DNA from: Ceratodon purpureus
Lineage: Eukaryota; Streptophyta; Bryopsida; Pseudoditrichales; Ditrichaceae
Length of the DNA: 64,000 bases
Direction of reading: 5' to 3'
Assembly: GCA_014871385.1 (NCBI GenBank)
Contig: CM026433.1
Coordinates: 14,387,985-14,451,984 of the forward strand
Made by a program: the position numbers and the translations under genes. Of the stretch, positions 46,997 through 59,158 are shown piece after piece. The stretch's first letter is position 1, and every line of letters begins with the position of its first letter. The notes beneath the pieces were generated by a model, which searched no databases, was not told the DNA's origin, and worked only from the letters and a program-made list of their open reading frames with translations.

Positions 46997-49643
46997 TATA
47001 ATCTACAGCGATGTTTGAGTGCCCATCCCACCTCGACCCTGCATCGTCTGTCGGTTGCGCCTCTCCTGCACTCCAAGGTTTTAATTGCAGGTGAAAACTG
47101 TCGAATTGGAGGTGCATCATGAGCATATCAGTTGTTGGCACTTTCTGATTTCGTTCTTTGTCTGTTCAATTTCAGCGCCTCTTTCAAAACCTTGATGCAA
47201 CTTGATTAATTACTGAGCCTGCAGTATATACAAATTATACTAGTACTTAAAAATACAGTCTCTGCTAGATCTTAAATTGGTATCAATTGGTGAGACATTT
47301 TTGGATGAGTTAACACGTTTAGCTTCCACAGTTGTTAGATATGATCGATACATGATACCATACCAAGTTGTAGCCGTGCTGTACATAAGGGTAGATGTAA
47401 ATTTCCATAAAATACACTCGCTGTACGCTTGTTTGTGCATTAAATATTATAGGTCGATTTTGTGGATAAATAGGTAGCTAGTTGTGTTCAAAGTGTGTTC
47501 AGGGAACTTGTTAAAAGGTATTGACTATACAAGTATGATAAAACCATGGCCATAAAATGCGAGCTCGATTATTCGCCATCTCTCAATCTTGTATGTTCCT
47601 TAAGCTCATAACTTTTTGTCCTCATCTCTTCAGGATTTCCACAATTGTATCTTATCTAAATTCACAACTCCATTGCCGCAGTGTTCCTCAATAACATATG
47701 CTACTGCTTTCCGCCCAGCGTTTAAATTACTGGCGAATTTTCGCCAGAAACTTACCTCAAATTGTGTGTGGCTCCTCATACACTAGGAAAATTGAGGAAA
47801 AAAATGGATGGATTCACCAAAATCTTATGAAAATTTAACCAAAGTCGCCACTCTTTAGATGAAAGTACCTTAAAATAGAAAATTTTATGGATGAATATGT
47901 TCAAATGAATGATTCATCTTACTTGGCTTCATTCCAAGGTGCCTGTCGTGCTACCTGTGAAAAAACAGTATTTAAACGCTGTTTCCGCCCTGCTCCTTTC
48001 CTTTGCACTCTCAGAGAACTGTCACGGTGAAGGAGAAGAAACCATACTTCTTGCAGGCTCACTTGCAGCTGCACCTGACTCGCAGCTTGATCCATTCATC
48101 CTCTGAGAAGCATCTGGAGCGTCAACAACTTTTTCAAATGACGGATACTGTCGCATGCATTTCCCATCTCGGTTCAATGCCCTTGCAAAGAAACAAACTC
48201 ACTGGCTCTTCCGAACCACGTACCTGTACGCAAAGTTGAGGTCTTCGGGTTTAAGTGATCGTTTCTAACATTCATTTCAAGAAACTTATTTCATAAATCC
48301 AGCATTATTTGTACATACCGACATGCCCGATCGCAGCAAACGCTGGCAGATGGAAAGAATCATTATGGAAACGCATCATTCACGAGCAGACCGGGGTGCG
48401 AGAATTCCGGCGAGAAGATAGATCTGTTTAGTGAAACAGGCCCAATTTCAAAAAGAATACAACAAGAATCACACCTTCCACTCCTCACCACTAAACCAAC
48501 CCTGTCATTCCCAGTAGCGTGTAAATCTACAGAAGATTAGAACAGAAACTGTCTTAAGTTGCAAGTAGTTTACTTTCCGTCAAATTCTCCTGTGACGGTG
48601 AGGCCGATCGGCACGCGAAGGCCTGCTGCTTTCAAGCGGGGAGCGTCCTCGTAACGACTGGAGGGTTAAGATCTGTGCCCACTTTGCGATCGCCTGAGTG
48701 CTAATCTTTTCGTTTGCAGAGAGGAGATATCGGAATGTCTGGATGCAAGGAGAGAACTAACGAAGAGCCGAGGACAAAGTCTAATGACACACTTTGCAAG
48801 GGAGCTACTTCTACAGTACAAGCACTTCTCAGAATCTATGAAACAGAGAGGCACCAAATACCTCCGTTTCTGAAGTACTGCACATTGAATAGTTGAGCCC
48901 ACCCAAACCATGTGTGAAGCAAGGTTCTTGTTGACGTGACGAGCAGGGTACACTACAAAAGAAGCAAGCAGATTACAGAACACTACTATTTCAACCAGGA
49001 ATCAGGATGATACAGGATTCCCGAAAAAAAACATACCCATGTTAATTACTAGTAATAAAGAAAATTTCTAATTTCAGACTAAATCACCCATAACACGGTT
49101 GGCATTGAAAGTTATGTTCACGACTCAGCTTTGACAGAGGAAAGAAGTAAATTGTAAGATGTTCGTTTGTGAAATGTAACATCAAGATTCGTCAGAGTGT
49201 CAAAATGGTTTCGAACACGAGTGCAGCAAGCGCAAGCCATACGTGAATGACACATAATAAATGCAAATGGACCTGGAATTTGAGAGCGTCGAACTTAATT
49301 ACAATGTAAAGTTCATTGAGGATACACATGTACATGTTGAGCAGCTAGCAGTGTCCACAAGCTTCACTACGGGCTCGATAAATTTCTAAAGTATCAAGGG
49401 CAGCGAGGCAGAAACACTCGGTGTCAAACTGTCTTCTGCCTCATCGTCAAACTAAGTCTGGCGCTTGCATTCGGGAAAAAATGTCTACCTCCGCACTACG
49501 GTAGCTAAGTTTGTAACATATGCACAGAAAGGACTACAAAATATGCTCTGCTCCCAGAGAATTTATCAGGCACAACCTGCTACCTTGCAGCCGATTAATT
49601 ACTGCAAGACTCACATGAGTAAAGAATCAAGGGGAACACTCCT
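46997..49643. other. Intergenic stretch, no gene seen
   Basis: About 2.6 kb without a supported exon. Short ORFs at 47240-47477, 47909-48239 and 48666-48983 carry no recognisable motif and have no consistent splice partners. Confidence 0.5.
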
Positions 49644-50341
49644 TCATGTCCCATTCCGCGACAGCTTCAATACTCGACCTGTGCTTGAAGGCGTCCGGCT
49701 TCCATCAGGCGGCAACGCGGTTCGTGCAGTCATGCGGGTAGACGTGCGCTGCACTGAAAGGACGGTTTTAGAAGTGCGGGATCCTTGATACCTTCCAATG
49801 GCACTTTCATCATGACCATTGTCGACATTCTTGCCATTTTCCTCATTTGTATCATTCTCTTCAGCTCCGTTTGAATCATCCCGAGTTGAACTGTCATCCA
49901 ATCCGCCATTTTCCTGCTCTTTATCTGTGCAAAAACATTCCCATCACGATGGCACCCACAACTTCTAAGAAGGAAAAAAGCTGCCATCAAAGAATAATAA
50001 ATGAAAAATGAAATTGATGGAAAACTGAATCTTGGCATGTGAGCTGTCGATGTCACCTGGATGGATGCATGGGAAGAGAGCACAAATACCAGCTCTGAAA
50101 GCTACAGAACGAAAGACATACCTGGCGAGTAAGGCTCTGAGCCTTCACTCAAGTCCGGAACTATGGGCGGTGACTCGACGAGAGGCCCATACATGAAGGA
50201 ATCCGCTGTCAGAAAGGACCTCAAGCCTTGCAGAATTGTGCTACGTGCGCCACGCTGCCGCGTCGCTTGCTGCAACCTCCGTGCTTCCTTTGCTTTGTCG
50301 CGGCCAGGAACTGTGGCCTTGTGCAGCCTAAGAGCATGCAT
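49644..50341 (-). CDS. Unrecognised two-exon plant gene
   Basis: Exon 50341-50122 and exon 49924-49644 join in phase (cgccag|gtatgt … tgcacag|at), encoding 166 residues. The N-terminal half is basic (GRDKAKEARRLQQATRQR) and then conserved-looking (ILQGLRSFLTADSFMYGPLV). The middle is Pro/Ser/Asp/Glu-rich (SPPIVPDLSEGSEPYSPDKE, then ENDTNEENG). The end is Ser/Thr/Arg-rich. An acceptor (ttttttag|gtcattgcc) lies just upstream of the ATG and the frame remains open there, so a further 5' exon, coding or leader, is likely. I do not recognise the family. Confidence 0.6.
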
Positions 50342-51855
50342 TGTGGCAATGACCTAAAAAATCACATGGCCACGCATATGCTGTCAATGCTGGCCTCACA
50401 TAACCCTAGAGCCTAATCCTCCCCAGAAGATAAAACATCTCGAGGTTGCCAAGACCTAGGACATCTGATGCGACAAACATACATTCATTCTAAAAAATTA
50501 GCATAAACCCTGCACAGAAACATGGGAACTACCAATAGCAGCAGGCATATATTCAGGGAGTCTCCATTGAGGAATAGGAAGCTATGTACCTGTGGGAGTG
50601 CAGTAAGTTATAAGTTATGTGATGAAAACCTGGAGCAGCTGCAACAACACACACCAAAGGAGCAGACAGCAATGTGGACAGAGGGGAGGGAGGGGAGAGC
50701 CCAAGTGAGAGGTTTGTGTTTTTGCACTGAGTGCAGAGAGTTTGGGAGGGAGGAAAAAGTGGGGTGCAGTTGATTATGGTGGTTTTATGCGAAGTGGAAT
50801 GATGGAAAACCCCACGATTAGGCTAAGTTAAGTGAAGTTTGGAATTGCTGCAAGAAAGAAAGAAAGAATGGAATTGAGAATGGTGAAAGTGAAAACGAAG
50901 GAAGACTGCTCTGCTCTGTTCTGCTCTGCTCTGCTGTCCACCACCTGGCGACGTGGGTGGTGGCCACTTGGCGGTCATGGGGGAGCTTCAGCTTGCCCAT
51001 AGGAGAAATGGATGGATGGATGCCCATGAGATGCCCATGGCAGGGATGCCCGTGGGCCATGGGATGGATCATGGGAGGATGCAGTTACCCGTCCATGGGT
51101 TTCGGTTGCCGTGCTCCCTCCCTCCGCTGCGCTAAGTTACCTGGACTCTGTGCCCGTCACCGCTACCTGTGCATTCCACACAATTAAACCATGACTAATG
51201 AAGTTTATGAATTATGTGATAATGGCTACTTAGTACTATGAAGGAATTCAGATGCTTCAGAATGGTACTGTTACTACTGTAATTAGGAGATGCTCCTTCC
51301 TGGTAACTTGTGTGTGGGAATGAAGAGGACATCCCTAGGTTACCCACAACAGTCTTAATTAATTATGAGTTGCCCTGACGTGACATACCCTTGGAAAAAG
51401 AATACCGGTACATCGAAATAGACAAAGGGACGCCCAACATCAATTCATTTTGGGAAGAGTTTGGATCGGAGGAGAATTAAGGATCGTATTCAGGTGAGCA
51501 ATGAGCAATGAGCAATGAGCATGGAGCGGCAACATCCCAGAGTCCAGAGTCCAGACGACGGCACCTGAAAAGCACACATATGGTCAAGACACCTAAAACC
51601 AATCATTTAAGAGATTATGCATGCAATATGGACCTGGATTCATATTTTTTTCTAGATCTCCCAAGATTTTAAATCTAAAAACTTGTCGGAATTGGAGAAA
51701 TCTAGTGATCGGTTTTGGGGACCCGGTTGGTTTTAGGTGCTTCAACCTTACTGACGTACGTACGGTACATATGACAGTGGTGGAATCAAAAAAGGACGAC
51801 TGGCGAATGGCTGACTGACTTGGCAGCTGCCACCTTAGTGATGAAGACTGGACGA

Positions 51856-51886
<31 letters not shown>

Positions 51887-52642
51887 TATCAATGATGATA
51901 GAGAACGGAAAATTATTCATCCGGTCCGAGGTATTTCATCCATGTCGGCTTTCAAACAACAAAACAAGCACACTGCACAGTGACCACTCACTCATGACAA
52001 CAAACATAAACAACAACACAAACACAACAAAACAAGCACTCTCACTCACTCACTCGCGCAAAGCAGTGCAGTGCAGTGCACTAACTTAGCAGGAAAACAC
52101 TCCAATCCCAACCCCAAATCCTCCGCCACCGACACCCGAACATCGCCCGATCCCCGCCCCCTGAATCCCCCCCTCGCCACCTCCACTCCAACACAAATCT
52201 CACCCCAAATGGTCCACTCTCCACAAAGAACCAGCGCAGCTTGCACTGGCACTGCACAGCCCCTCTCATCATCATCATCATGGGCTGGGCTCACCCCACA
52301 GGGCACAGCCTGCTCTCATGGGCTCCTGTCGCGCATGGTTGTGTGGGCGATGACCTGAGGGAGCCTCTAGTGTGGGGGTAGGGAGGGAGTGACTGACTGA
52401 CTGTGTCACTGACTGCCTGAGTGGATGGGTGTGGGTGGGAGTGGGGAGGAAGCGAGGGGTTTCCAGGGGAGGTGGAGATTCGAAGGAGGCGTGACGGGGG
52501 AGAGATTTGAACAGATTTCTGGGTTAGGGCTTCAATCGTGCTCTGCCTCCACACCCATGTCCTTCGTTTCTCCCACCACACTCCATGGAGCGGGGAATTT
52601 GAGTTGGTGATCTTGGACAGACTCAAGTGTCCAGAGGACGAC
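50342..52642. promoter_or_regulatory. Intergenic region, probable promoter of the RRM gene at its right end
   Basis: No coding exon is supported. Contains tctgctctgctctg repeats (about 50910-50937), an (atc)n tract at about 51858-51893, a second (atc)n at about 52266-52280, an actcactcactc tract at about 52040-52053 and gcagtgcagtgca repeats (about 52065-52080). The last 600 bp are GC-richer and pyrimidine-rich, as expected for a plant 5' leader. Confidence 0.45.
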
Positions 52643-55600
52643 ATGGCAGGTCCTCCTCAGTACAATCAATGGGCTCCGCCCATGCAGCCTGATGCAGCTC
52701 ATGACGAGGTTCTTCTTCTCATTCCCTGCTGCTCACAACTCCTCCTTCTCTGGTTCATTCTAATATTCTCAGACAGACTCCTTTCCTCTGAGTTTTTGTT
52801 AATCCGAGTGCACCTACGATGTGTATCGTTGTCGGCATTGAGTTGCAAGTTGCTGTGTCAATGCTATAATAGCTCTGCTGGAGGACGGATTGATCAACGA
52901 TCATGGTATATCGTGAAGCAGAGTATTTGTGGATGATGAAAAATGTTTATGTCTTTGAAGGGCTCTGAATCTCTCATAAGTTCGTCTTACAAGTTGTGAA
53001 TGCGGGTACGTCCTTTGGATGTGTGAAGGGTGATTGGATGGTCTCTTGTTTGGGATTAATTTTGAGAGAGCTGAGGTCGAGTTGCCTTGTAGTATGAGGG
53101 AATGCAGAGGCATGTATGCAGTGTACGAGTGATGGAGTGGTTCTGATGGCGATGGTTCGTACATGGACAGGTACGAACTATTTTTGTGTTAGGGTTCCCT
53201 CCTGATGTAAAGGAACGAGAGCTGCAGAATCTGCTGCGGTGGTGGCCAGGTTATGAAGCGTCGCAGATGAATTTCAAGTGTGACCAACCCATGGGTTTTG
53301 CGCTTTTTTCCACAGCTGCTATGGCCATGGCTGCACGCGATGCTCTTCAGGTGTATAAGGGAAATCACGTACCATCTTCATGTTGTTTCGAACGTGTTAA
53401 AATCCAATGTGTTACTCAGGCTCATGTGTCTCAAGTTTTTGCTAGTCAGTTCAACAACCAGGGGTTTAGAAATTTGTGTACACGGCATGCTAGGTGGCAC
53501 TTTGATAGCTAAGTTCATCCGCTCTATAGCTCATTGAGAAGTATGACCGGTGATCATCGCCACTAAGCCGGACATATTTTGTTGCTTTTCCTGTATTCAT
53601 GACCTACAGTACGCTGAATCAAACATCTAACTTAATTTTCTGTCTGTGTGCAACCAGAACTTAGTTTTCGACGCGGATACAAATTCTGTATTACGAGCCG
53701 AAATGGCCAAGAAGAACTTGTTTGTGAAGAGAGGTATCCTTTTCACCTCTAAAACTTTAAAGTTCATACTCCCAAATTCGTGGTTTTACAACAGGATGTC
53801 CAACGTATAATTGCCACATATGTGTAACCTAGTTCCAATGTTCAACTTCCATATGTTTGTGAGCCTGTGCTTTTGTAGGGCTGCGTCTAATATTGCTGAG
53901 TGGGGTGCTCAGGAGTCACGGGGGACCTCAACGCGGGTTTTGACGCAAGCAAGCGCATGCGCACAGGGGGTGGTGATTACTCTCCAGCACCCTATCCTGC
54001 ACCATATCCTCCTGCCTATCCTGCCCAGCCCATGGCTGTTTCTGCACCTGCATGGGGCCCTCAAACGTAACCTACTTGCTAATTCGTTTTCATATGAATT
54101 TGGGTCATCAGTGTAGGGGCGATTGAGGGACAATTGATTCATCACCTGTCCATCTAAACATAGTTTGATGCGCACTCGTGAAGACTAATTGGCTACGACA
54201 ATGAAGATCGGCTTGGTTGGTGTTGATGTGCAGATATGCCCAACCGCAAGCACAGTATGAGCAGTATGTTTCCTACCCAGCACCGCAGCCTTCACCCGTA
54301 GCACCATCTGGCTATGCCCCAGTGCAGGTATCTTCCCCATTCCAAATCCTCTTCTCTTCCCAGCCTATACATTCAGATCGTCTCTCCAATCTTTTGCGTC
54401 ATGGTTGCCTAATTGTGGTGGCCACTCACATAATGTGCTATGTTATGGAGTAGACATTATATTAATTCACTCTGTAGATAGAAAGTGCTGGAAAATTTGT
54501 AAGGAGATCTGCTGAAAAAGGACATACCCAAGTCCGTTGTCAATAAAGCCTCTTATGAAATATATTGTTTTGGATGAATATGCAGAACACAAAGGACAAT
54601 CCACCTTGCAACACATTGTTTATAGGGAATTTAGGAGAGGCTGTTAATGAGAATGAGCTGCGGGCGCTATTTAGTGGGTGGGCTTGTCTTACCGTTCTAT
54701 GAGTTTTTGTCAATTCGGCAAGTGAGAGGCTGATTTCTTGAATGCTGCTAACCTTAGAACTTTCTTCACTCAATTTCGTTTTTCTCAAAATCTATTCTCG
54801 GTTGAGCTAAAAAGTAGTCCTTTGCCATGCTTGAGTTCCAATTCTGCTCAGATCATCTCATCCGTTTGCACCAGATATTGGATGCATGAATGGTGCAATT
54901 CCAACATAATTGAGCTATTCTACGTGTGATGGCTCTACTAGATATGTTTGTACAAGATGAAGTTTTGAATACCCTACTGCTTTTGTTTGTATTTTCAGGC
55001 AACCAGGTTTTAGACAAATGAAAGTTTTGCGACAAGGCAAGAACACCGTTTGCTTTATCGAGTTTGTGGTAAGCCTTCAACATATTACTTGAAATGCAGT
55101 CACTCTGGAGGATACGAACATCCATTCAAGCATTTTGCAAGAGGCATGTAGCCAGTATCAGAACCAAAACCCTGTCGCTTCTCAGTAATGGTATTACCAA
55201 TAACCTTCATATCTTTCTGTGCTTGTTCCTCATTGCAGGATGTGAATAGTGCAATGTCGGTACACGCTAACTTGCAAGGCGCTGTTCTCTCAACCTCAGA
55301 CAGAGGTGGCATGAGAATACAATATCCTTAAACTAGCATGTATACCAATCTACTTGACATGATCCCTTGCGAATTACAATACTGTTGGCGCTTGTTTGTT
55401 CTGCTTTCTAACTTACAAGTCAGGTTCATGGTTCAATCAAAAGTGCAGTAGTGGGAGAATGTGGGTTGTTGCTACTGGCCTTGTTGGATGATCTTCCTTA
55501 ACCAAAGCAGTACGTTCTCGAAGAATCCATACGGGAGGAAAAGGGAAGGAGCGAATACGCATCATGAGCCAGGGCTAACAATGGCTCCAGGTGTGGAAGG

Positions 55601-55673
55601 GAATGGAGGTGCAGAACATACGGTGCCTCCGACTGCGGTGGTTATTGGACCCGAACAGCAAGCAACAGTCTAG
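52643..55673 (+). CDS. Double-RRM RNA-binding protein with a U12-type intron (9 exons, complete)
   Basis: Exons 52643-52708, 53171-53350, 53658-53733, 53913-54066, 54234-54327, 54586-54677, 54999-55068, 55239-55321 and 55514-55673 join in phase (975 nt, 324 residues). RRM1 (about 23-107) has RNP2-like RTIFVLGFPP, a GFALFSTAAMAMAARDAL stretch and AEMAKKNLFVKRG. The linker is Tyr/Pro/Gln-rich (DASKRMRTGGG, YPAPYPPAYPAQP). RRM2 (about 191-275) has NTLFIGNLGEAVNENELR, CFIEFV and RIQFSKNPYGRKR. This architecture matches the plant cell-wall-integrity Scw1/Whi3-like and RBPMS-like RNA-binding proteins, which bind mRNA. The last intron is AT-AC. The first donor (gag|gttctt) is weak but keeps phase. 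Confidence 0.9.
55322..55513 (+). other. U12-type AT-AC intron
   Basis: The intron starts atatcctt, the textbook U12 5' splice site. It has a perfect branch-point ttccttaac at 55494-55502 and ends in ac at 55513, about 12 nt after the branch adenosine. Only this splice gives an uninterrupted RRM2 end (RIQ|FSKNPYG); GT-AG alternatives run into a stop. Minor-spliceosome dependence is therefore expected. Confidence 0.95.
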
Positions 55674-58409
55674 CTGGACATGTGTCAGTTGATGCTCCTC
55701 TAAGAATGTGATGTACTTCCAACTCTAAAGCTCAGGCATGGTTTCTTTTATTGCATCCTCTTCAGCATCGGCATGACTTCATGTTGATTTCATCCCCGTA
55801 TTGAACCATTTTCAGCGTTGTAGGATTTTAGATTTTCTCTGTGCATATTGCAATGCATAAGTGACCCTTCGAGTTATCGTTTCACATGCTGACGAGCGGA
55901 TGATTTATGGCAACTGTCTGGCACACCATGGTGCTTATAGAAATGTGCTCCTGTTACACAATAGAGGCATGACATGACATGTACAAGCGCCTATGTTTCC
56001 AATCGTATTACAAGCATGATTTATGCAGCATTTAGGACTTATATTTACTGTTCGTACTTCAGACTGCATCATGCCAGTTACCTATTCCATAGTAGTATAA
56101 TATTATTCAGTAGTCTAGCACGCAATGTACATTTGTGAAAACTGTGTATCTTCTGGCACAATTCACTGTAGTCTATTTTCAATCATGTATATTCCTGTGC
56201 ATGTTCCCCTGATCAACGTGAGTCGTCAGAGCATGAAATCTTTGTGTTTAGAAGGTGGAATACTTATTTTGGAACAGTGAGTTAGCCACTTGCTCGCTGT
56301 CTCTCTGTGCTTTCTACACTAATCTGTTAATGAGTGGAAGTTGACAGGGTTCTTCATTCACCTAAACCTGGGTCTGAATATGCCTCGAGAGCTTCCGGGA
56401 TAGACGAGCATCATGGGCTATTTTGTCGGCATCCTCTTCACCAATTACGTAGATGTGGGGGTTCAATATACAAGGTTTTTGTCCAGTCAGTACCATGCAT
56501 TTGGGGAGGTTGGTCAGCACAACTTTTTGAGGTACCTAGATGTTTCTTCAGGACATGGTAGTTCATTGATTACGGACGATATTTATTGTGTTCTGAAAAT
56601 GCCTTATTTATAAGCTTGGTTTTTCTTTTGTAGAATATGTGAGTAGTTAGAAGTAAAGTCTTTCGAAATTTTAATTGCAAGAATGTTCAAAGAAAATTTT
56701 GCAATCAATCACCCACTGTTGTGTTCCGAAGTATGTGATGTCACTGACGATAAAACTGTGCATTTACAGACACTGACGAATGATGGTCTGGCCCTTATTT
56801 GAAGGGAATGCCACAAGGTAAGGGATTCAGTCTCATTGTATAATGATGCTTTATCACTGGTGTGTGAGTCTAGGAGCTAGTATTAGGAGATTAGATAATC
56901 CAACAATACTATCACATGACAGCATGCATTTGGCTAGGGCCGAGAACTCTGAAATCCTGTACCTACGTACCTTATGCCTTGAAGAGAGTTCATCTTGGCC
57001 AGCTCCAACTTTCGTGAACTTAATTTCAGAAACGTTTGAGACCTCAGCGATGAGACCGGAGTAGTTTGACGAATGCCAAGATTTGAGATCAAGGCAAGAG
57101 TGTCCTCAACGAGAAAAAGAACGGGACGATCGATTCAGGTCATTCAATGGCGGTGAAGAAAATTTCCAAGTCCTTCAATTCGTAAAAATGAAAAGAAAAG
57201 AAAAACCAAGCATCATGTCTACTTTCCCGATTCCATACACGTTAAAACTACCAAATCCCTCCAGTCTTGCTGAATTGTTGAATTGGTAGGCTGAATGTTG
57301 TTTAGCTCGACTTACATGGTAGGTCCGTCCAACAAGCAGGTCTCATTTGAAAGAATTAGCTTGAGATCCTGTAGGTAGGCAACTTCCGAAGGTGATGGTA
57401 ATATCTCCCAAGCTGTTAGCGTTTCTACGAAGCCAGGTATTAATATCAGAGTATATTAATTAAAACAAATCTACTTGAGGACGATACGGGATTCTTCAAC
57501 GTTCGTCCCCGGTGCCCTGAGTTTGTCAATGGCGCCTTCTGGTGCAGTGTCACAGTTGTGGAATGTTCCAGCACCTGGAATATTAATGTGCCACAGGGTA
57601 CTGAAAATGAAGTTGGTCAATTAGCTTCATTGGCGCGCCACACGCATATACCACCTCTCGTACACATCCAGCCCACGAACCACCATCTTTTGCAAACACC
57701 TGAGCATCTGCAGTAGAAAACACTAATTCAAAATTTCAAACATGATCTCATTTTAATGAGTTCAGTGTACTGAAGTAGTCTTTGCTCATGTCCTTTGAAG
57801 CAAGATTTGAAGAAAATACTATCTCCAAATTTCAAGATCACTCAATTAATTCTTTCACCGTTCGCCCAAGTACTGGTCCTGACTCCTCAACGTCAAGTAT
57901 CTTGGAGGATCCTCTGGCAATAATCAAGTATCCTGGAGGATCCTCGGGTCGAAGTCCAAGTCTAAGTGCAGGTAATATTCCAGAACGTGGGTGTACTGCA
58001 TCCGCTGCGCCGTGGCATATGGGGAGGCAGTGTGTATATCAGAACCATCATCTGCTGAGTGCTGTGGTTGTTTTGAGAGTGGATTCTTGCCGAACAAGAC
58101 GGGGACAAGACGAAGAGGTAATGAAGTTTGCACTTCTTGTCATAAGCTGGTGAATCCTTCGTTTCTTCCTTGAGAGATCATGTGGTTGAATTTGGATCTT
58201 GTTCGGAATTTCAGAGAGGAGAGAGAGTCTCCGGCAACAGGACCACAGTGAATGAAGAGTATGTTAGTTGTAGTACTCTGTGTCTGCCGAAAGGAATCCT
58301 GAAATACTATGAAGTGTTACGTGGTGTATGAGAATGCAGAGTTGTTTGTTTCAAGGGTTAAATTTTGCTGTTTTGAATCGGTACTGGTGGATCAATTGCA
58401 GGCAGTGCA
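55674..58409. other. 3' region of RRM gene and intergenic DNA
   Basis: No confident gene. The first few hundred bases are probably RRM 3' untranslated region. A minus-strand open stretch at 57583-57707, bounded by a good acceptor (ttctactgcag|), reads as a plausible terminal exon but has no partner I can identify. A frame at 57788-57971 on the plus strand is also coding-like (MSFEARFEEN…) with a possible donor, but is unsupported. Confidence 0.45.
57583..57707 (-). CDS. Possible orphan 3'-terminal exon
   Basis: Downstream of a polypyrimidine acceptor (ttttctactgcag|at) the minus strand reads DAQVFAKDGGSWAGCVREVV then YACGAPMKLIDQLHFQYPVA and stops. Amino-acid composition looks like real protein, but only 41 codons are present. 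No upstream exon with matching phase was found in the next 2 kb, so it may be a gene remnant or chance. Confidence 0.2.
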
Positions 58410-59158
58410 ATGGAGAAAATCAAGCGATCCATGTGTGTTTTACTACTCTTGCTGCTTAGCTTCACCTCTCTCGCTGCTGGTGTCGCAATATCCCAGCCAA
58501 CGATGCCACGCCCCTTCCTAAAAGGTGGCATGCCAGCAGGTATTTACATACCTACATTACACTGCTAAAAATGGTACTTGAGATTAGGTTCGTGAGTCGA
58601 AGTAAGAGTGGAATGAGATTTATTTTGGTACCCCACTATAAAGCTCTGCTTTGTTTCATCAATTACGTGACATCACGACCCTCGAATTTCCAGAGAAGCT
58701 TTTTCGTCGTAAACATCCTTAGAGTTGTAGGCCTCTGAAGTATTCATGGTAAGGTGCCTTACCGCATATCTGTCATCAGAGGCCTGCGGCTTTAAAGATA
58801 TTTATTGCGAAATAAACTAGACACTCAAGACAAGCTGGATGTTTCATGAACTAACGGATATTCACATTTTGTTGGTGAGGCCGTCGGAGAACAATCCCTT
58901 TCATTAATCGTGAAAACTCACCATTTCTAAGTTGCAATCATTTTAGTAAAACAACTGTCATAAAATTTGTACTTCTCGCTCCATGGAACGGTAGATGGAA
59001 TCCTCATGTGTTGTAAATGTTTTGTGGCAGAGGGAGAAGTTGATGGAAATGGTGCGTTGATGATCCAAATGAAGCGGGAACTTCTGGCGGCCCATGGTCG
59101 AGACACTCCCAGTGGCTATCCACCTTCTCCAAAGATCAATCCTCCATACCATGGTTAA
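58410..59158 (+). CDS. Candidate small secreted peptide precursor (2 exons)
   Basis: Exon 58410-58539 ends in phase 1 (ccagcag|gtattt) and joins exon 59031-59158 (gtggcag|agg), giving 85 residues. Residues 1-26 form a classic signal peptide: basic start MEKIKRSM, then CVLLLLLLSFTSLAAGVA. The rest is short and polar, and ends GRDTPSGYPPSPKINPPYHG. That C-terminal end is Pro-rich with Gly, Ser, Tyr and His, as in processed, hydroxyprolinated or tyrosine-sulfated plant signalling peptides, and basic residues precede it (MKRELLAAHGR). It does not match the consensus of CLE, CEP, PSY, RGF or RALF well enough to assign a family. Predicted location: secretory pathway or apoplast. Confidence 0.55.
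58727..58796. repeat. Nested hairpin in the peptide-gene intron
   Basis: The outer arms aggcctctga and tcagaggcct are perfect complements. Inside them lies the near-palindrome ggtaaggtgccttacc. Together they form a two-level fold-back of about 65 bp. Too short and bulged to call a microRNA precursor from sequence alone. Confidence 0.6.

Noticed and set aside
53811..54116. ORF overlapping RRM exon 4
   Set aside because: Off-frame. The acceptor at 53912 restores phase with the known Tyr/Pro-rich linker.
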